DNA of 64,000 bases from Streptomyces sp. NRRL B-1140 (GCF_001280065.1 NZ_LGEA01000091.1:434001-498000), one strand, 5' to 3'. Counted from the first letter of the stretch, positions 33,954-42,138 are shown. A program made the numbers and translations. The notes: generated by a model from the letters alone, not told the origin.

Positions 33954-34583
33954 TCAGTCGACCAACGCCACGTACAGCGGTGTGCCCAGCACGATGGACT
34001 GCCCCTCGACCTGCCCGTGCAGCAGTCGCTTGGCGATGAACTCCACGTGCTGCACCGGGCCGCGCAGCCTGTCGTTGGCCAGCCGGACTGCCTGCAGTAC
34101 GTCCGCGTCGGCACCGGTCCCTCTGCCCAGGAGGTCCTCGACCTCCGGCTCCGCGGTCAGCCCGTCGATCAGGGACGGCATGACCGAGCGCGCCCTGGAC
34201 TGCTCGGCCGACTGCTCCAGGGAGCCCAGCACGTATCTGCCCGAACCACCGAGCCCCACGACGGTCTGCCCGGTGCCACCGCCGAAGTAGACCAGTGACG
34301 TCCCGTGAAAAGGTCCCCACCGCATGGGTAGTGACCCGCGGAAGAACTGGCCGGGCTCCTCGATCGAGCCCAGGTCGCCGAACTCCTCCAGATGGCGCAT
34401 GACGCGCTCGAGGCGAACGATCCTGTCGGTGCCCGACTCGAATTCCAACCCGCGCTTGGCACTGAAGATCTTCAGGTCCACGCTCAGCTCGGAGGTCTTC
34501 TTCCTGGACAGTGCCGGGTCGATCTGTGCGAGCATCATGTCGACCTTGCTGTCACTGATGTACAGGTAGTAGCGGAAAGACAC
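33954..34583 (-). CDS. DUF7019 / SAVMC3_10250-like protein, first gene of the kinase operon
   Basis: The 209-residue protein begins F-R-Y-Y-L-Y-I-S-D-S-K-V-D-M-M-L-A-Q-I, an N-terminus I recognise from actinobacterial proteins labelled SAVMC3_10250 family (DUF7019); this recognition is from memory. It has a central Gly-rich segment (Y-F-G-G-G-T-G-Q-T, L-G-G-S-G-R-Y-V-L-G-S) and a C-terminal V-E-F-I-A-K-R-L-L-H-G. No enzyme motif is evident. As first gene of the operon, six bases before the kinase-WD40 gene, it may be a sensor, substrate or effector of the kinases. Confidence 0.75.
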   Translation of the reverse strand: MSFRYYLYISDSKVDMMLAQIDPALSRKKTSELSVDLKIFSAKRGLEFESGTDRIVRLERVMRHLEEFGDLGSIEEPGQFFRGSLPMRWGPFHGTSLVYFGGGTGQTVVGLGGSGRYVLGSLEQSAEQSRARSVMPSLIDGLTAEPEVEDLLGRGTGADADVLQAVRLANDRLRGPVQHVEFIAKRLLHGQVEGQSIVLGTPLYVALVD

Positions 34584-34725
34584 GTCAGTCCCCTCCCCGC
34601 CCCGGACGCGTCGTACATCAGATTATGCGGCCGGTGGTGCCCGCGCAGTAAGAGTGCCAAGGCGGCCCACGGAGCACCTACGTCGTCTTCGTGGAGCCTG
34701 TGGGAGGCATAACGGCGCGGCCCGG

Positions 34726-35811
34726 GTGATCAGGACACCGATCAGTGACTGGCTCGCCGAGAAGCGGACCGAGATTCGTCGTGGTGAGTGGCGTGACCCT
34801 GATTCCGGGGCGGTTGGCTTCCGGGCCTACGCGGACAAGTGGGTCGACGAACGGGAGCTTGCGCCGCTCACGCGTGACCTCTACCGCTACCTCCTCGACA
34901 AGTATCTGTTCCCCTTCGCTGAGTCGGACTTGGACGAAATCACCGCCCCGCTTGTCCGCGAGTGGCGGGCGGATCGGCTGCGGACCACGAATGCGAAGAC
35001 GATGACGGCCGAGGCGTACCGGCTCCTCAAGGCCATCATGGAGACCGCCGTGGACGACGAACTGATCACGCGCAACCCCTGCCGTATCAAGGGTGCAGGG
35101 AAGGAGAAGGCCGCTGAGCGGCGTATCGCCACCGTCGACCAGGTGGATGCCCTCGCCAACGCGATCGGCATGCGCCGGCGGCTCATGGTCTACCTTGGCG
35201 CCTACGGTCCGCTTCGACCGGAAGAGCTGGCCGGTCTCCGGCGCCGAGACGTCGACCTCGCCAACTTACGGCTCCGCGTCCGCCTAGCCGAGCCGGAGCG
35301 GATGAACGGGCGCCGCGTCCAGGGCGACACCAAGTCCGAAGCAGGCACCCGGACTGTGATTCTTCCCGCGTTCCTCCGTCGGGAGCTCCGCTGGCATCTG
35401 GAGTCCTACGCCGAGCCAGGCCCGGACGGGCTGCTCTTCGTCGGTGAGAAGGGGGCTCCCTTCCGGCGCAGCACCTTCGGGCGGAAGTGGCGGAAGGCCC
35501 GGGAGATCCTCGGCATGCCGGAAGGCTTCCGGTTCTACGGCCTGCGGCACACCGGGCACACCCTCTCCACCCGTTCCGGTGCCACCCTGAAGGACACGAT
35601 GGTGCGCGCCGGGCAGTCGTCCGAGAAGGCCGCGCTGATCTATCAGCACTCCGACGACGAGCGCCAGGAAGAGGTCGCCGCCGGCCTCGACGTCACGGTC
35701 CGGAAGGCCCGCGAGGAGGCTGCACGGAAGGCCGCCGACAAGCGTTCTGGCACGGATCTGGCACGCGGCTGCTGTGATCACAGCGGACAGCACAAGGGCC
35801 CAGGTCTCTGA
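34726..35811 (+). CDS. tyrosine recombinase / integrase, N-terminus apparently shortened
   Basis: The ~361-residue protein has a core-binding SAM-like domain (about 25-120) and a catalytic domain with the Arg in P-L-R-P-E-E-L, G-L-R-H-T-G-H-T-L and the nucleophile Tyr in A-L-I-Y-Q-H-S-D. The H of the usual HxLR is Y (F-Y-G-L-R-H), as in many Streptomyces integrases. Relatives have about 40-50 extra N-terminal residues (arm-binding domain); here the family similarity begins abruptly at D-W-L-A-E-K-R-T, so the gene may be 5'-truncated. It ends 16 bases before tRNA-Gly, its probable att site. GTG 34726 is the nearest start. Confidence 0.8.
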   Translation: MIRTPISDWLAEKRTEIRRGEWRDPDSGAVGFRAYADKWVDERELAPLTRDLYRYLLDKYLFPFAESDLDEITAPLVREWRADRLRTTNAKTMTAEAYRLLKAIMETAVDDELITRNPCRIKGAGKEKAAERRIATVDQVDALANAIGMRRRLMVYLGAYGPLRPEELAGLRRRDVDLANLRLRVRLAEPERMNGRRVQGDTKSEAGTRTVILPAFLRRELRWHLESYAEPGPDGLLFVGEKGAPFRRSTFGRKWRKAREILGMPEGFRFYGLRHTGHTLSTRSGATLKDTMVRAGQSSEKAALIYQHSDDERQEEVAAGLDVTVRKAREEAARKAADKRSGTDLARGCCDHSGQHKGPGL

Positions 35812-35822
35812 CCTGGGCCTTC
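35794..35822 (+). terminator. hairpin at the end of the integrase gene
   Basis: AAGGGCCCAGGTC and GACCTGGGCCTT pair with one bulged G around a TCT loop and end in CTT; the stem overlaps the integrase stop codon and stands between it and the tRNA gene. Confidence 0.6.
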
Positions 35823-35826
35823 TTAG

Positions 35827-35900
35827 TGGAGCGGGTGACGAGAATCGAACTCGCGCTCTCAGCTTGGGAAGCTGATGTTCTACCATTAAACTACACCCGC
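35827..35900 (-). tRNA. tRNA-Gly (anticodon CCC)
   Basis: Read on the minus strand from 35900: acceptor GCGGGTG, D-arm with TAATGGTA, anticodon arm CAGCTTCCCAAGCTG (anticodon CCC), T-arm GTTCGATTC, acceptor CACCCGC, discriminator T and encoded CCA. Its 3' end faces the integrase gene, the classic arrangement for tRNA 3'-end integration. Confidence 0.95.
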
Positions 35901-36162
35901 GTAAGACGCCGACGAGCCGGTGTCCGAATGCTCGCTCACTGTACCTCATCTCAGGCCTCCGGCGTTCGCGCCGTGAGGCCTGAGGGCGTTTCCAGGGATG
36001 GGATGCGGCTGCGGGGGAACGGAGTTGGGGCGTACGGTGGAGGGGCGTAAGAGGGCCCGGGCGGGACCGGAGTGCCGCCTGTAGGGCCGTCCCTTTGATC
36101 CCGTACTGTGGCTTTTGTCGTCAGGCAGCAACAGCCAGACGCGGCTCTTGGGGAAGGGACTC
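35901..36162. other. intergenic region
   Basis: About 260 bases containing the tRNA promoter (minus strand) and, toward the right, CCGTACTGTGG, a possible -10 for the small zinc-ribbon gene. No gene seen. Confidence 0.35.
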
Positions 36163-36171
36163 TTGGACTTG

Positions 36172-36330
36172 ATGGAGCGCACCGTCGTCCGTTGTGCCGA
36201 TGGGCACGTGTTCAGCACCGCTTCGTTCCCGATGCAGCAGGCCGAGCGACTCGGCCCCGGGCGGCTGCTTCGGTGCCCGCGATGTGCGCGGCTCCGGAGC
36301 GTGGTGCCCGTCAGCTATCAGAAGCGTTAG
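36172..36330 (+). CDS. small zinc-ribbon-like protein
   Basis: The 52-residue protein has V-R-C-A-D-G-H-V-F near its N-terminus and [10 protein letters not shown] near residue 37, giving a C-x3-H ... C-x2-C pattern that could hold one zinc. Role unknown. ATG 36172 is used, but the ribosome binding site GGGAAGGGA fits TTG 36163 better (three extra residues). It stands alone, 129 bases before dcd, with a hairpin between. Confidence 0.7.
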   Translation: MERTVVRCADGHVFSTASFPMQQAERLGPGRLLRCPRCARLRSVVPVSYQKR

Positions 36331-36399
36331 CGGCGGCAGCAGCAGCCGCGGCGGCAGCCGTCGCGGCAGGTGACGGACACAGCACGACAGCAACAGGCA

Positions 36400-36444
36400 C
36401 AAGGCGCGCGGAGACGTCCGGTTGTGGTCGCTCCGCGCGCCTTG
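36400..36444 (+). terminator. 14-bp hairpin 15 bases before dcd
   Basis: CAAGGCGCGCGGAG (36400-36413) pairs perfectly with CTCCGCGCGCCTTG (36431-36444). It may terminate the small zinc-ribbon transcript, or act as an attenuator since it ends only 15 bases before the dcd start codon. Confidence 0.6.
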
Positions 36445-36458
36445 CGTATCCTCGGGGC

Positions 36459-37034
36459 GTGCTTCTCTCAGACAAGGACATCCGGGCCGAGATCGACGCC
36501 GGGCGGGTGCGGATCGATCCGTATGACGACGCGATGGTGCAGCCGTCGAGCATCGATGTGCGGCTGGACCGCTACTTCCGGGTGTTCGAGAATCACCGGT
36601 ACCCCCACATCGACCCCGCCATCGAACAGGCCGATCTGACCCGGCTCGTGGAGCCGGAGGGGGACGAGCCGTTCATCCTGCACCCCGGTGAGTTCGTCCT
36701 CGCCAGCACGTATGAGGTCATCACACTGCCCGACGACCTCGCCTCCCGGCTGGAGGGCAAGAGCTCGCTGGGGCGGCTCGGGCTGGTCACGCATTCCACG
36801 GCCGGCTTCATCGACCCGGGCTTCAGCGGGCACGTGACCCTGGAGCTGTCCAACCTCGCCACCCTGCCCATCAAGCTCTGGCCGGGCATGAAGATCGGGC
36901 AGCTGTGCATGTTCAAGCTGAGCTCGCCCGCCGACTTCCCGTACGGCAGCGAGCGGTACGGGTCGCGGTACCAGGGGCAGCGCGGGCCGACCGCCTCCCG
37001 GTCCTTCCTCAACTTCCACCGGACCCAGGTGTGA
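36459..37034 (+). CDS. dcd: dCTP deaminase
   Basis: The 191-residue protein is a typical trimeric dCTP deaminase: [21 protein letters not shown] (about 28-36), the catalytic and nucleotide-binding region [11 protein letters not shown] (about 108-118), [11 protein letters not shown] and Q-G-Q-R-G-P-T-A-S. It converts dCTP to dUTP, feeding thymidylate synthesis. GTG 36459 gives the conserved start. The stop codon overlaps a GTG of the phosphoribosyltransferase frame, so the two may be coupled. Confidence 0.96.
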   Translation: MLLSDKDIRAEIDAGRVRIDPYDDAMVQPSSIDVRLDRYFRVFENHRYPHIDPAIEQADLTRLVEPEGDEPFILHPGEFVLASTYEVITLPDDLASRLEGKSSLGRLGLVTHSTAGFIDPGFSGHVTLELSNLATLPIKLWPGMKIGQLCMFKLSSPADFPYGSERYGSRYQGQRGPTASRSFLNFHRTQV

Positions 37035-37060
37035 GCGACCCGATCGTGAGTGACGCAGGC

Positions 37061-37558
37061 ATGAGTGACGTGCGCGAGAACCTGACCTACGAGAAGTTCA
37101 GCGTCGCCGTGCGCGAGCTCGCGCAGGCCATCGCCGACGACGGCTACGAGCCCGACATAGTCCTCAGCATCGCCCGCGGCGGCGTCTTCGTGGCCGGCGG
37201 GCTCGCCTACGCCCTCGACTGCAAGAACATCCACCTCGTGAACGTGGAGTTCTACACCGGTGTGGGGACCACCCTCGAGATGCCCGTCATGCTCGCCCCC
37301 GTCCCGAACGTGATCGACTTCTCCGAGAAGAAGGTCCTGATCACCGATGACGTCGCCGACACCGGCAAGACGCTCAAGCTGGTCCGCGACTTCTGCCTCG
37401 ACACCGTCGCCGAGGTGCGCAGCGCCGTCGTCTACGAGAAGTCGCAGTCGCTCGTGAAGTGCGAGTACGTCTGGAAGCGGACCGATCAGTGGATCAACTT
37501 CCCGTGGTCCGTCGAGGGGCCCGTGGTGCGGCGTGCCGGGCAGGTGCTCGACGCCTGA
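37061..37558 (+). CDS. purine-type phosphoribosyltransferase
   Basis: The 165-residue protein has the PRPP-binding signature V-L-I-T-D-D-V-A-D-T-G-K-T-L (about 95-108) and the N-terminal F-S-V-A-V-R-E-L, S-I-A-R-G-G-V-F-V-A-G-G-L features of type I phosphoribosyltransferases of the Gpt/hypoxanthine group. It salvages a purine base to its nucleotide using PRPP. ATG 37061 is used; a GTG at 37031 overlapping the dcd stop (GTGTGA) would add ten residues. It follows dcd closely and is followed by a strong hairpin. Confidence 0.9.
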   Translation: MSDVRENLTYEKFSVAVRELAQAIADDGYEPDIVLSIARGGVFVAGGLAYALDCKNIHLVNVEFYTGVGTTLEMPVMLAPVPNVIDFSEKKVLITDDVADTGKTLKLVRDFCLDTVAEVRSAVVYEKSQSLVKCEYVWKRTDQWINFPWSVEGPVVRRAGQVLDA

Positions 37559-37571
37559 CCAGCGGGATCGG

Positions 37572-37611
37572 ACACGAGAGAGGGGCTCCTCCGGGAGCCC
37601 CTCTGTCGTGT
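37572..37611. terminator. bidirectional terminator between convergent genes
   Basis: A 17-bp stem with one mismatch (ACACGAGAGAGGGGCTC against GAGCCCCTCTGTCGTGT) sits between the ends of the phosphoribosyltransferase (+) and YIP1 (-) genes. Confidence 0.8.
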
Positions 37612-37621
37612 GCGCAGGGAA

Positions 37622-38551
37622 TCAGACCGTGCCCAGCTTCACGATCGACAGCAGCGCGATCAGCTGGATCGCCGACGCGCCCAGTGCCTTCGGCCAGGGC
37701 AGGTCGTGGGAGCGGCTGACCATGAGGGTCAGCAGGACGCCGCCCGCGACCCAGGTGGCCCAGCCCAGCAGCTGGACGAACGTCGCGTCGCCGCCCGCGA
37801 ACATGGCGACGACCAGGCGGGGCGCGTCCGTGAGGGACATGATCAGCATGGACAGGCCGACCGTGGGCTGCCAGGCGCCGTCGCCGCCGAGCTGGCGGGC
37901 CAGGGTGTGGGTGACCACGCCCAGGACGAACGCGCTGAGCACCATCGCCACGGCCGTCGTCAGGACGATCGGCACCGCGTTCGACAGTGTGGCGTTGATC
38001 GCATCCTGGCGGGCGCCGTCGAAGCCGAAGACGGCGAGCAGACCGTAGAGGAACGTGACGATGAGGGCCGGGCCCCACATCGAGTAGTCCCGCATCTGGA
38101 GGAACGTCTGGCTGGGGGCGAGGACGACCCCCCGGAGCAGGGCCTTCCAGTGCAGGCGCGGGCCGACCGGGCCGGGCGCCGGGGCCGCCGAGCCGGCGCG
38201 GTAGGTGTCGCCCTGGGTGTAGGGGTCGTCGCCGACCGAGAAGGCCTGGGTGTGGCCCGGGTTGTTCGCCGCGTACGGGTCGGCCGGACCCTGCGGGCCG
38301 GGCGGGTACGCGCCGTCGCCGAAGTACTCCGGCTCGCCCTGTCCGCCGTAGCCGCCGCCGTGTCCGGCGTTCGGCTGCGGCCAGGTGGGACCGCCGCCGT
38401 TGCCGTACGGCTGCTGCTGCGGGTACGGCTGCGGCGCCGGCGGGGAGCCGTACGACGGTCCCTGCGGCGTCTGCTGCCCGTACGGAGGGTTGTGCGGTCG
38501 CGTCTGAGGAGCGCCGTTGTTCCGGCCGCGTCCGATCCTGAATCCAGCCAC
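37622..38551 (-). CDS. YIP1-domain integral membrane protein
   Basis: The 309-residue protein has a ~135-residue Pro/Gly/Tyr/Gln-rich soluble N-terminus (P-Y-G-Q-Q, P-Y-P-Q-Q-Q) and a C-terminal Yip1-like membrane domain of about five helices introduced by W-K-A-L-L-R-G-V-V-L-A-P-S-Q-T-F. The family's bacterial role is unknown. GTG 38551 gives V-A-G-F-R-I-G-R-G-R, the usual N-terminus in Streptomyces; the ribosome site is weak. It converges on the phosphoribosyltransferase gene. Confidence 0.85.
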   Translation of the reverse strand: MAGFRIGRGRNNGAPQTRPHNPPYGQQTPQGPSYGSPPAPQPYPQQQPYGNGGGPTWPQPNAGHGGGYGGQGEPEYFGDGAYPPGPQGPADPYAANNPGHTQAFSVGDDPYTQGDTYRAGSAAPAPGPVGPRLHWKALLRGVVLAPSQTFLQMRDYSMWGPALIVTFLYGLLAVFGFDGARQDAINATLSNAVPIVLTTAVAMVLSAFVLGVVTHTLARQLGGDGAWQPTVGLSMLIMSLTDAPRLVVAMFAGGDATFVQLLGWATWVAGGVLLTLMVSRSHDLPWPKALGASAIQLIALLSIVKLGTV

Positions 38552-38738
38552 GTCTTCGAACGTACCTGGTCCCCGGCGGTGGTGTGCCGGGCCCGGGCTT
38601 CCGGGCCCGGCTTTGCGGCCGAGCTGTGACATCCCTTAAGGGGAAGGGCCTTTGGGAGTCCGTGGGGTGTCGGGGTTCGGCCGTACGGGCCTCGCCCCGG
38701 GGCCGACGGAGTGAGCCGGGCGCACCCGGGCCCGCCGC

Positions 38739-38768
38739 AGTGGCCCCGGCGGATGTGCCGGGGCCACT
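38739..38768 (-). terminator. terminator of the FG-GAP gene pair
   Basis: A 12-bp perfect stem (AGTGGCCCCGGC with GCCGGGGCCACT, six-base loop). It lies 10 bases beyond the end of the out-of-frame FG-GAP repeat (38778) rather than next to the present stop codon (38945). Confidence 0.7.
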
Positions 38769-38777
38769 CGCCCGGCG

Positions 38778-38944
38778 TCAGCCGGGAAGGGGGCGCCCAG
38801 CTCCGGCAGGGCGATCCACGAGGAGCGAGAACGCGCCGCCGAGGCCGCCGGAGCCGCCGCGGAAGACATGGACGCTGCCCTGGTCCGTCCCGCCGTCGAC
38901 GTCCTCGTGCGGCACGCCGACCGCGAGGGTGCTCGGCGGTGTGG
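38778..38944 (-). pseudogene. out-of-frame C-terminal FG-GAP repeat
   Basis: Directly after the stop codon of the FG-GAP gene, a different minus-strand frame reads S-T-L-A-V-G-V-P-H-E-D-V-D-G-G-T-D-Q-G-S and V-H-V-F-R-G-G-S-G-G-L, a typical last FG-GAP blade, ending with a stop at 38778. The terminator follows. This looks like the original end of the protein, lost by a single frameshift near 38945-38960. Confidence 0.65.
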
Positions 38945-40369
38945 TCAGGAGTTGAGTGCCGTGCCGTAGCCCGGGGCGCCGGACGTCGAGATGCCTGTCG
39001 TGCCCGGGCCGAAGCTCGTCGAGCCGGAGGCCGCCGGGCCGGTCGCCGTGGAGCGCAGGGACCAGACCGCGCCGTCGCCGGAGTTCTCGCCGGGCGCGGA
39101 GACGGACAGGTCGGCGCGGTGGTCGCCGGTGTGGTCGGTGAGCGTGACGCGCTCGCCGAAGCGGTCACCGTTCTCCGAGGTGCCGGGGACACCCGTGGTG
39201 TTCTGCGTGTACGACGTCGCGCCCTTGGTGGTGAGGCCGGACGCCGAGCCGTACAGCACGGTGACCGCGCCGGCCGAGCCGTTCTCGCCCGCGGCGCCGA
39301 TCGCCAGGTCGGCGTATCCGTCGCCGTTGACGTCGCCGAGCGAGACGTCGCTGCCGAAGCGGTCGCCCTTCTCGGAGGCGCCGGGCACACCGGCGGTGTC
39401 CTGGGTGAGGGTGAGCAGGGCGCGGCCCGGGTCCGGTCCCTCGGGTCCGCCGTAGACGACGGTGACCCGGCCGCCGAGGGTGCCCCCCGGGTCGGCGGAC
39501 GTCTCCCGGTCGTTGCCCACGACGATGTCGGCGTGGCCGTCGTCGTCGATGTCGCCCACGGCGGAGACGAACCCGGAGGGCAGCCTCTGCAGCCAGTCGG
39601 TGTAGTTGCTGATCTTCATGTCGGCGAGAGCGGTGGTGGCGGCGCCGTCGTGCGCGGCGCGGCCGTGCAGGACCACGCGGGGATGGCCGTCGCCGGTGAC
39701 GTCGCCGGAGGAGAGGTGGGTGACGCCGTTCGCGGACGCCCACCAGTCGTTGCCCGAGCCGGAACCGCCGTTGGAGGAGCTGGACCGGGTGATCGGGCCG
39801 GCCACGAGGGAGAGTGTGACGGGGCCGGTGGAGCCGACCGCGACGTCCACGTCCCCGTCGGCGTCGAAGTCGCCCGCTGCCAGGGCCTGGCCGTAGCGGT
39901 CGTAGTCGGTGCTGAAGAAGCTGAACAGCGTACGGGCGCCGGACAGGCCGGACGCCGAGCCCCAGACGATGGTGACCGTGCCGTCGTTGTTGTCGCTGCC
40001 GTCCTCGCCGGGCGTGCCGACCAGCAGGTCGGCGTAGCCGTCGGTGTTCAGGTCGGCGGAGGCGAGGGCGGAACCGAAGGCGTCGTCGGCCTCGGCGGCG
40101 CCCGGCATCCCGGCCGTGTTCTGCGTCAGCAGCGTCCGGGTGGAGGTCTTCGGGCCGCTCGCGCTGCCGTAGACGACCGTCACGGCCCCCGCCCGCGCCT
40201 GCCCGGCGACCGTGGCGCCCGGCGCGCCGATCGCGAGGTCGGCGCGGCCGTCGCCGTTGAAGTCGTAGGGTGCGGCGGCCGGCGCGGCGTGCGCGGCCGG
40301 GACGGACAGGGCGAGCGCGAGCGGGGTCAGGGCCGCGGCGAGGACGGTGGAAGCGATACGGGAGCGCAT
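38945..40369 (-). CDS. secreted FG-GAP repeat (integrin-like propeller) protein, copy 2
   Basis: The 474-residue protein has a signal peptide (L-A-L-A-L-S-V-P-A-A-H-A-A) and about seven FG-GAP blades, each with D-x-N-G-D-G-x-A-D-L-x-x-G calcium-binding loops (for example D-F-N-G-D-G-R-A-D-L-A-I-G, D-V-N-G-D-G-Y-A-D-L-A-I-G). It should fold as a calcium-dependent beta-propeller outside the cell. The last blade is missing from this frame but exists downstream in another frame (38778-38944). It follows copy 1 by 35 bases, so the pair is an operon. Confidence 0.9.
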   Translation of the reverse strand: MRSRIASTVLAAALTPLALALSVPAAHAAPAAAPYDFNGDGRADLAIGAPGATVAGQARAGAVTVVYGSASGPKTSTRTLLTQNTAGMPGAAEADDAFGSALASADLNTDGYADLLVGTPGEDGSDNNDGTVTIVWGSASGLSGARTLFSFFSTDYDRYGQALAAGDFDADGDVDVAVGSTGPVTLSLVAGPITRSSSSNGGSGSGNDWWASANGVTHLSSGDVTGDGHPRVVLHGRAAHDGAATTALADMKISNYTDWLQRLPSGFVSAVGDIDDDGHADIVVGNDRETSADPGGTLGGRVTVVYGGPEGPDPGRALLTLTQDTAGVPGASEKGDRFGSDVSLGDVNGDGYADLAIGAAGENGSAGAVTVLYGSASGLTTKGATSYTQNTTGVPGTSENGDRFGERVTLTDHTGDHRADLSVSAPGENSGDGAVWSLRSTATGPAASGSTSFGPGTTGISTSGAPGYGTALNS

Positions 40370-40404
40370 GGGCGTACGTGCCTCACTGGAGGGTCGACGG
40401 GGCG

Positions 40405-41832
40405 TCACTGGGCGATGGCCGAACCGAAGTAGAGGCCGGAGTTCAGGGCGAGGGCGCCGGTGGTGATGCCCTGCGCGCCGCTGGTGGTCAGGCCGGAGGC
40501 GGAGCCGCGCAGGAACCACAGGCCGCCCGTGCTGTTCTCGCCGTAGACGCCGACGGACAGGTCCGCCTTGCCGTCCTTCGTCACGTCGGTCAGGTCGACC
40601 GCGGAACCGAACTGGTCCCAGGACTCGGCGGAGCCGGGCACGCCGGCGGTGTCCTGGGTGTACGACTTCACGCCGCTGCTGGTCCTCAGGCCGGACGCGG
40701 AGCCGAACAGTACGGTCACCGAGCCGGCGTTCGTCGCCGAACCGAGGTCCTCGCCCGGGGCGGCGACCGCGACGTCGGCGTACCCGTCGCCGTTGATGTC
40801 GCCGGTGCTCACGGACATGCCGAAACCGTCGTCCGGCTCGCCCGCGCCGGGCACGCCCGCGGTGTCCTGGTGGACGACGGTGGGCTGCTGCGCCGGGTCG
40901 GGGCCGTTCGGGCCGCCGTACCAGACGGTGATCTGGCCGCCGACGTGGCCGCCGGGCTTGTGCTCGTACGGGTCCCCGGAGTCGCCGAGGACGAGGTCGC
41001 CGTAGCCGTCGCGGTTGATGTCGCCGATCGCGCCCTGGGTGCCGTCGGCGTTCGGCAGCTCGGCCATCTTGTGCGTCATGCCGTTCCAGCGGAAGTAGAG
41101 GATCTGACCGCCGGAGTCGCCGTCGACGGTGAACGGGTAGACGCGCTCGGCCGCGCCGTCGCCGGTGAGGTCGCCCGCGATCACCTCGGAGGTGGTGCCG
41201 AGTTCACCGACGCGGGAGTCGGTCAGCGGGCCGCCGGTCTTGGTGAAGGGGCCCTGGTAGAGGCGGGTGTGGCTCTGGCCGGTGAGCGTGACGTCGAGGT
41301 CGCCGTCGCCGTCGAAGTCGCCGGTGGCGATGCCGCGGGAGAAGCCGCCGTACTCGGCGAGGGTGCTCGGCTGCGGCAGGCCCTTGCCGCCGGCCAGGCC
41401 GGACTTGCCGCCCCACAGGACCGTGCCGGAGCCGACGCTGTCCCGGTCGCCCACGCTTTCGCCGCCGGCGCCGACCACCAGGTCGGAGTAGCCGTCCCGG
41501 TCCAGGTCGCCGGTGGCCAGGGAGGCTCCGAACAGGTCGCCGGACTCGGCGGTGCCGGGCACGCCCGTGGAGTTCTGTGTGATGACGGCCTTGCGGGTGG
41601 CCGACACACCGGACGCCGAGCCGTACAGCACGACCACGGCACCGGCGCAGGAGGCCGAGCCGACGGTGGTGCACGGGGCGCCGGTCGCGATGTCCCGGTA
41701 ACCGTCGCCGTTGAAGTCCCCGGCGAGACCGGAGGGGGCGGCGGTGGCGGGGGTGGCGGAGAGCAGGCCGGTGGTGAGGGCGGCGGCCAGCAGGAGGGTG
41801 CGCTTGCGCAAGGCGGGGCTCCGGGTCTGCAT
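40405..41832 (-). CDS. secreted FG-GAP repeat (integrin-like propeller) protein, copy 1
   Basis: The 475-residue protein has a signal peptide (R-K-R-T-L-L-L-A-A-A-L ... A-T-A) and about seven FG-GAP blades with D-F-N-G-D-G-Y-R-D-I, D-L-D-R-D-G-Y-S-D-L-V-V-G, D-I-N-G-D-G-Y-A-D-V and similar loops. It is colinear with copy 2 and probably arose by tandem duplication. Unlike copy 2 it ends properly with a complete last blade (L-R-G-S-A-S-G-L-T-T-S-G-A). Cell-surface adhesion or ligand binding is a reasonable guess; no enzyme motif is seen. Confidence 0.9.
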   Translation of the reverse strand: MQTRSPALRKRTLLLAAALTTGLLSATPATAAPSGLAGDFNGDGYRDIATGAPCTTVGSASCAGAVVVLYGSASGVSATRKAVITQNSTGVPGTAESGDLFGASLATGDLDRDGYSDLVVGAGGESVGDRDSVGSGTVLWGGKSGLAGGKGLPQPSTLAEYGGFSRGIATGDFDGDGDLDVTLTGQSHTRLYQGPFTKTGGPLTDSRVGELGTTSEVIAGDLTGDGAAERVYPFTVDGDSGGQILYFRWNGMTHKMAELPNADGTQGAIGDINRDGYGDLVLGDSGDPYEHKPGGHVGGQITVWYGGPNGPDPAQQPTVVHQDTAGVPGAGEPDDGFGMSVSTGDINGDGYADVAVAAPGEDLGSATNAGSVTVLFGSASGLRTSSGVKSYTQDTAGVPGSAESWDQFGSAVDLTDVTKDGKADLSVGVYGENSTGGLWFLRGSASGLTTSGAQGITTGALALNSGLYFGSAIAQ

Positions 41833-42138
41833 GCGGGGATGCCTGGCGGACATCCACAAATCGATGGAGGGCCGGGCCGTCCGTGTTCTCCGGGAATGGT
41901 CCGGGGGTTCACGGCCGGTCGGCGATCAAGAGACCTGCGGAGGGACGTAAGGGTTGTACGTGAGTTCGGTTGATTCGCGGGTTGCGTCTTGGGCGGGTTG
42001 CGTCTTGGGCGGGGCGCGGTGGGCCTGCGAGCTCGTGGGGGCCTGGACGGGGCCGGCCACGCTGCAGCGGAAGCCCCTTCTCCCCTGAGATTCGTCGCAC
42101 GGCCGTGCCCGGAAACGGCTGAAACGGCTGTTCCGCGC
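41833..42138. other. intergenic region with a 16-base tandem repeat
   Basis: No gene is seen. GCGGGTTGCGTCTTGG is repeated exactly at 41977-41992 and 41993-42008. The promoter of the FG-GAP operon should be in the left part. Confidence 0.5.

Noticed and set aside
41977..42008. Exact 16-base tandem repeat considered as an operator
   Set aside because: It is not symmetric and lies far from plausible start sites; only two copies, probably slippage.
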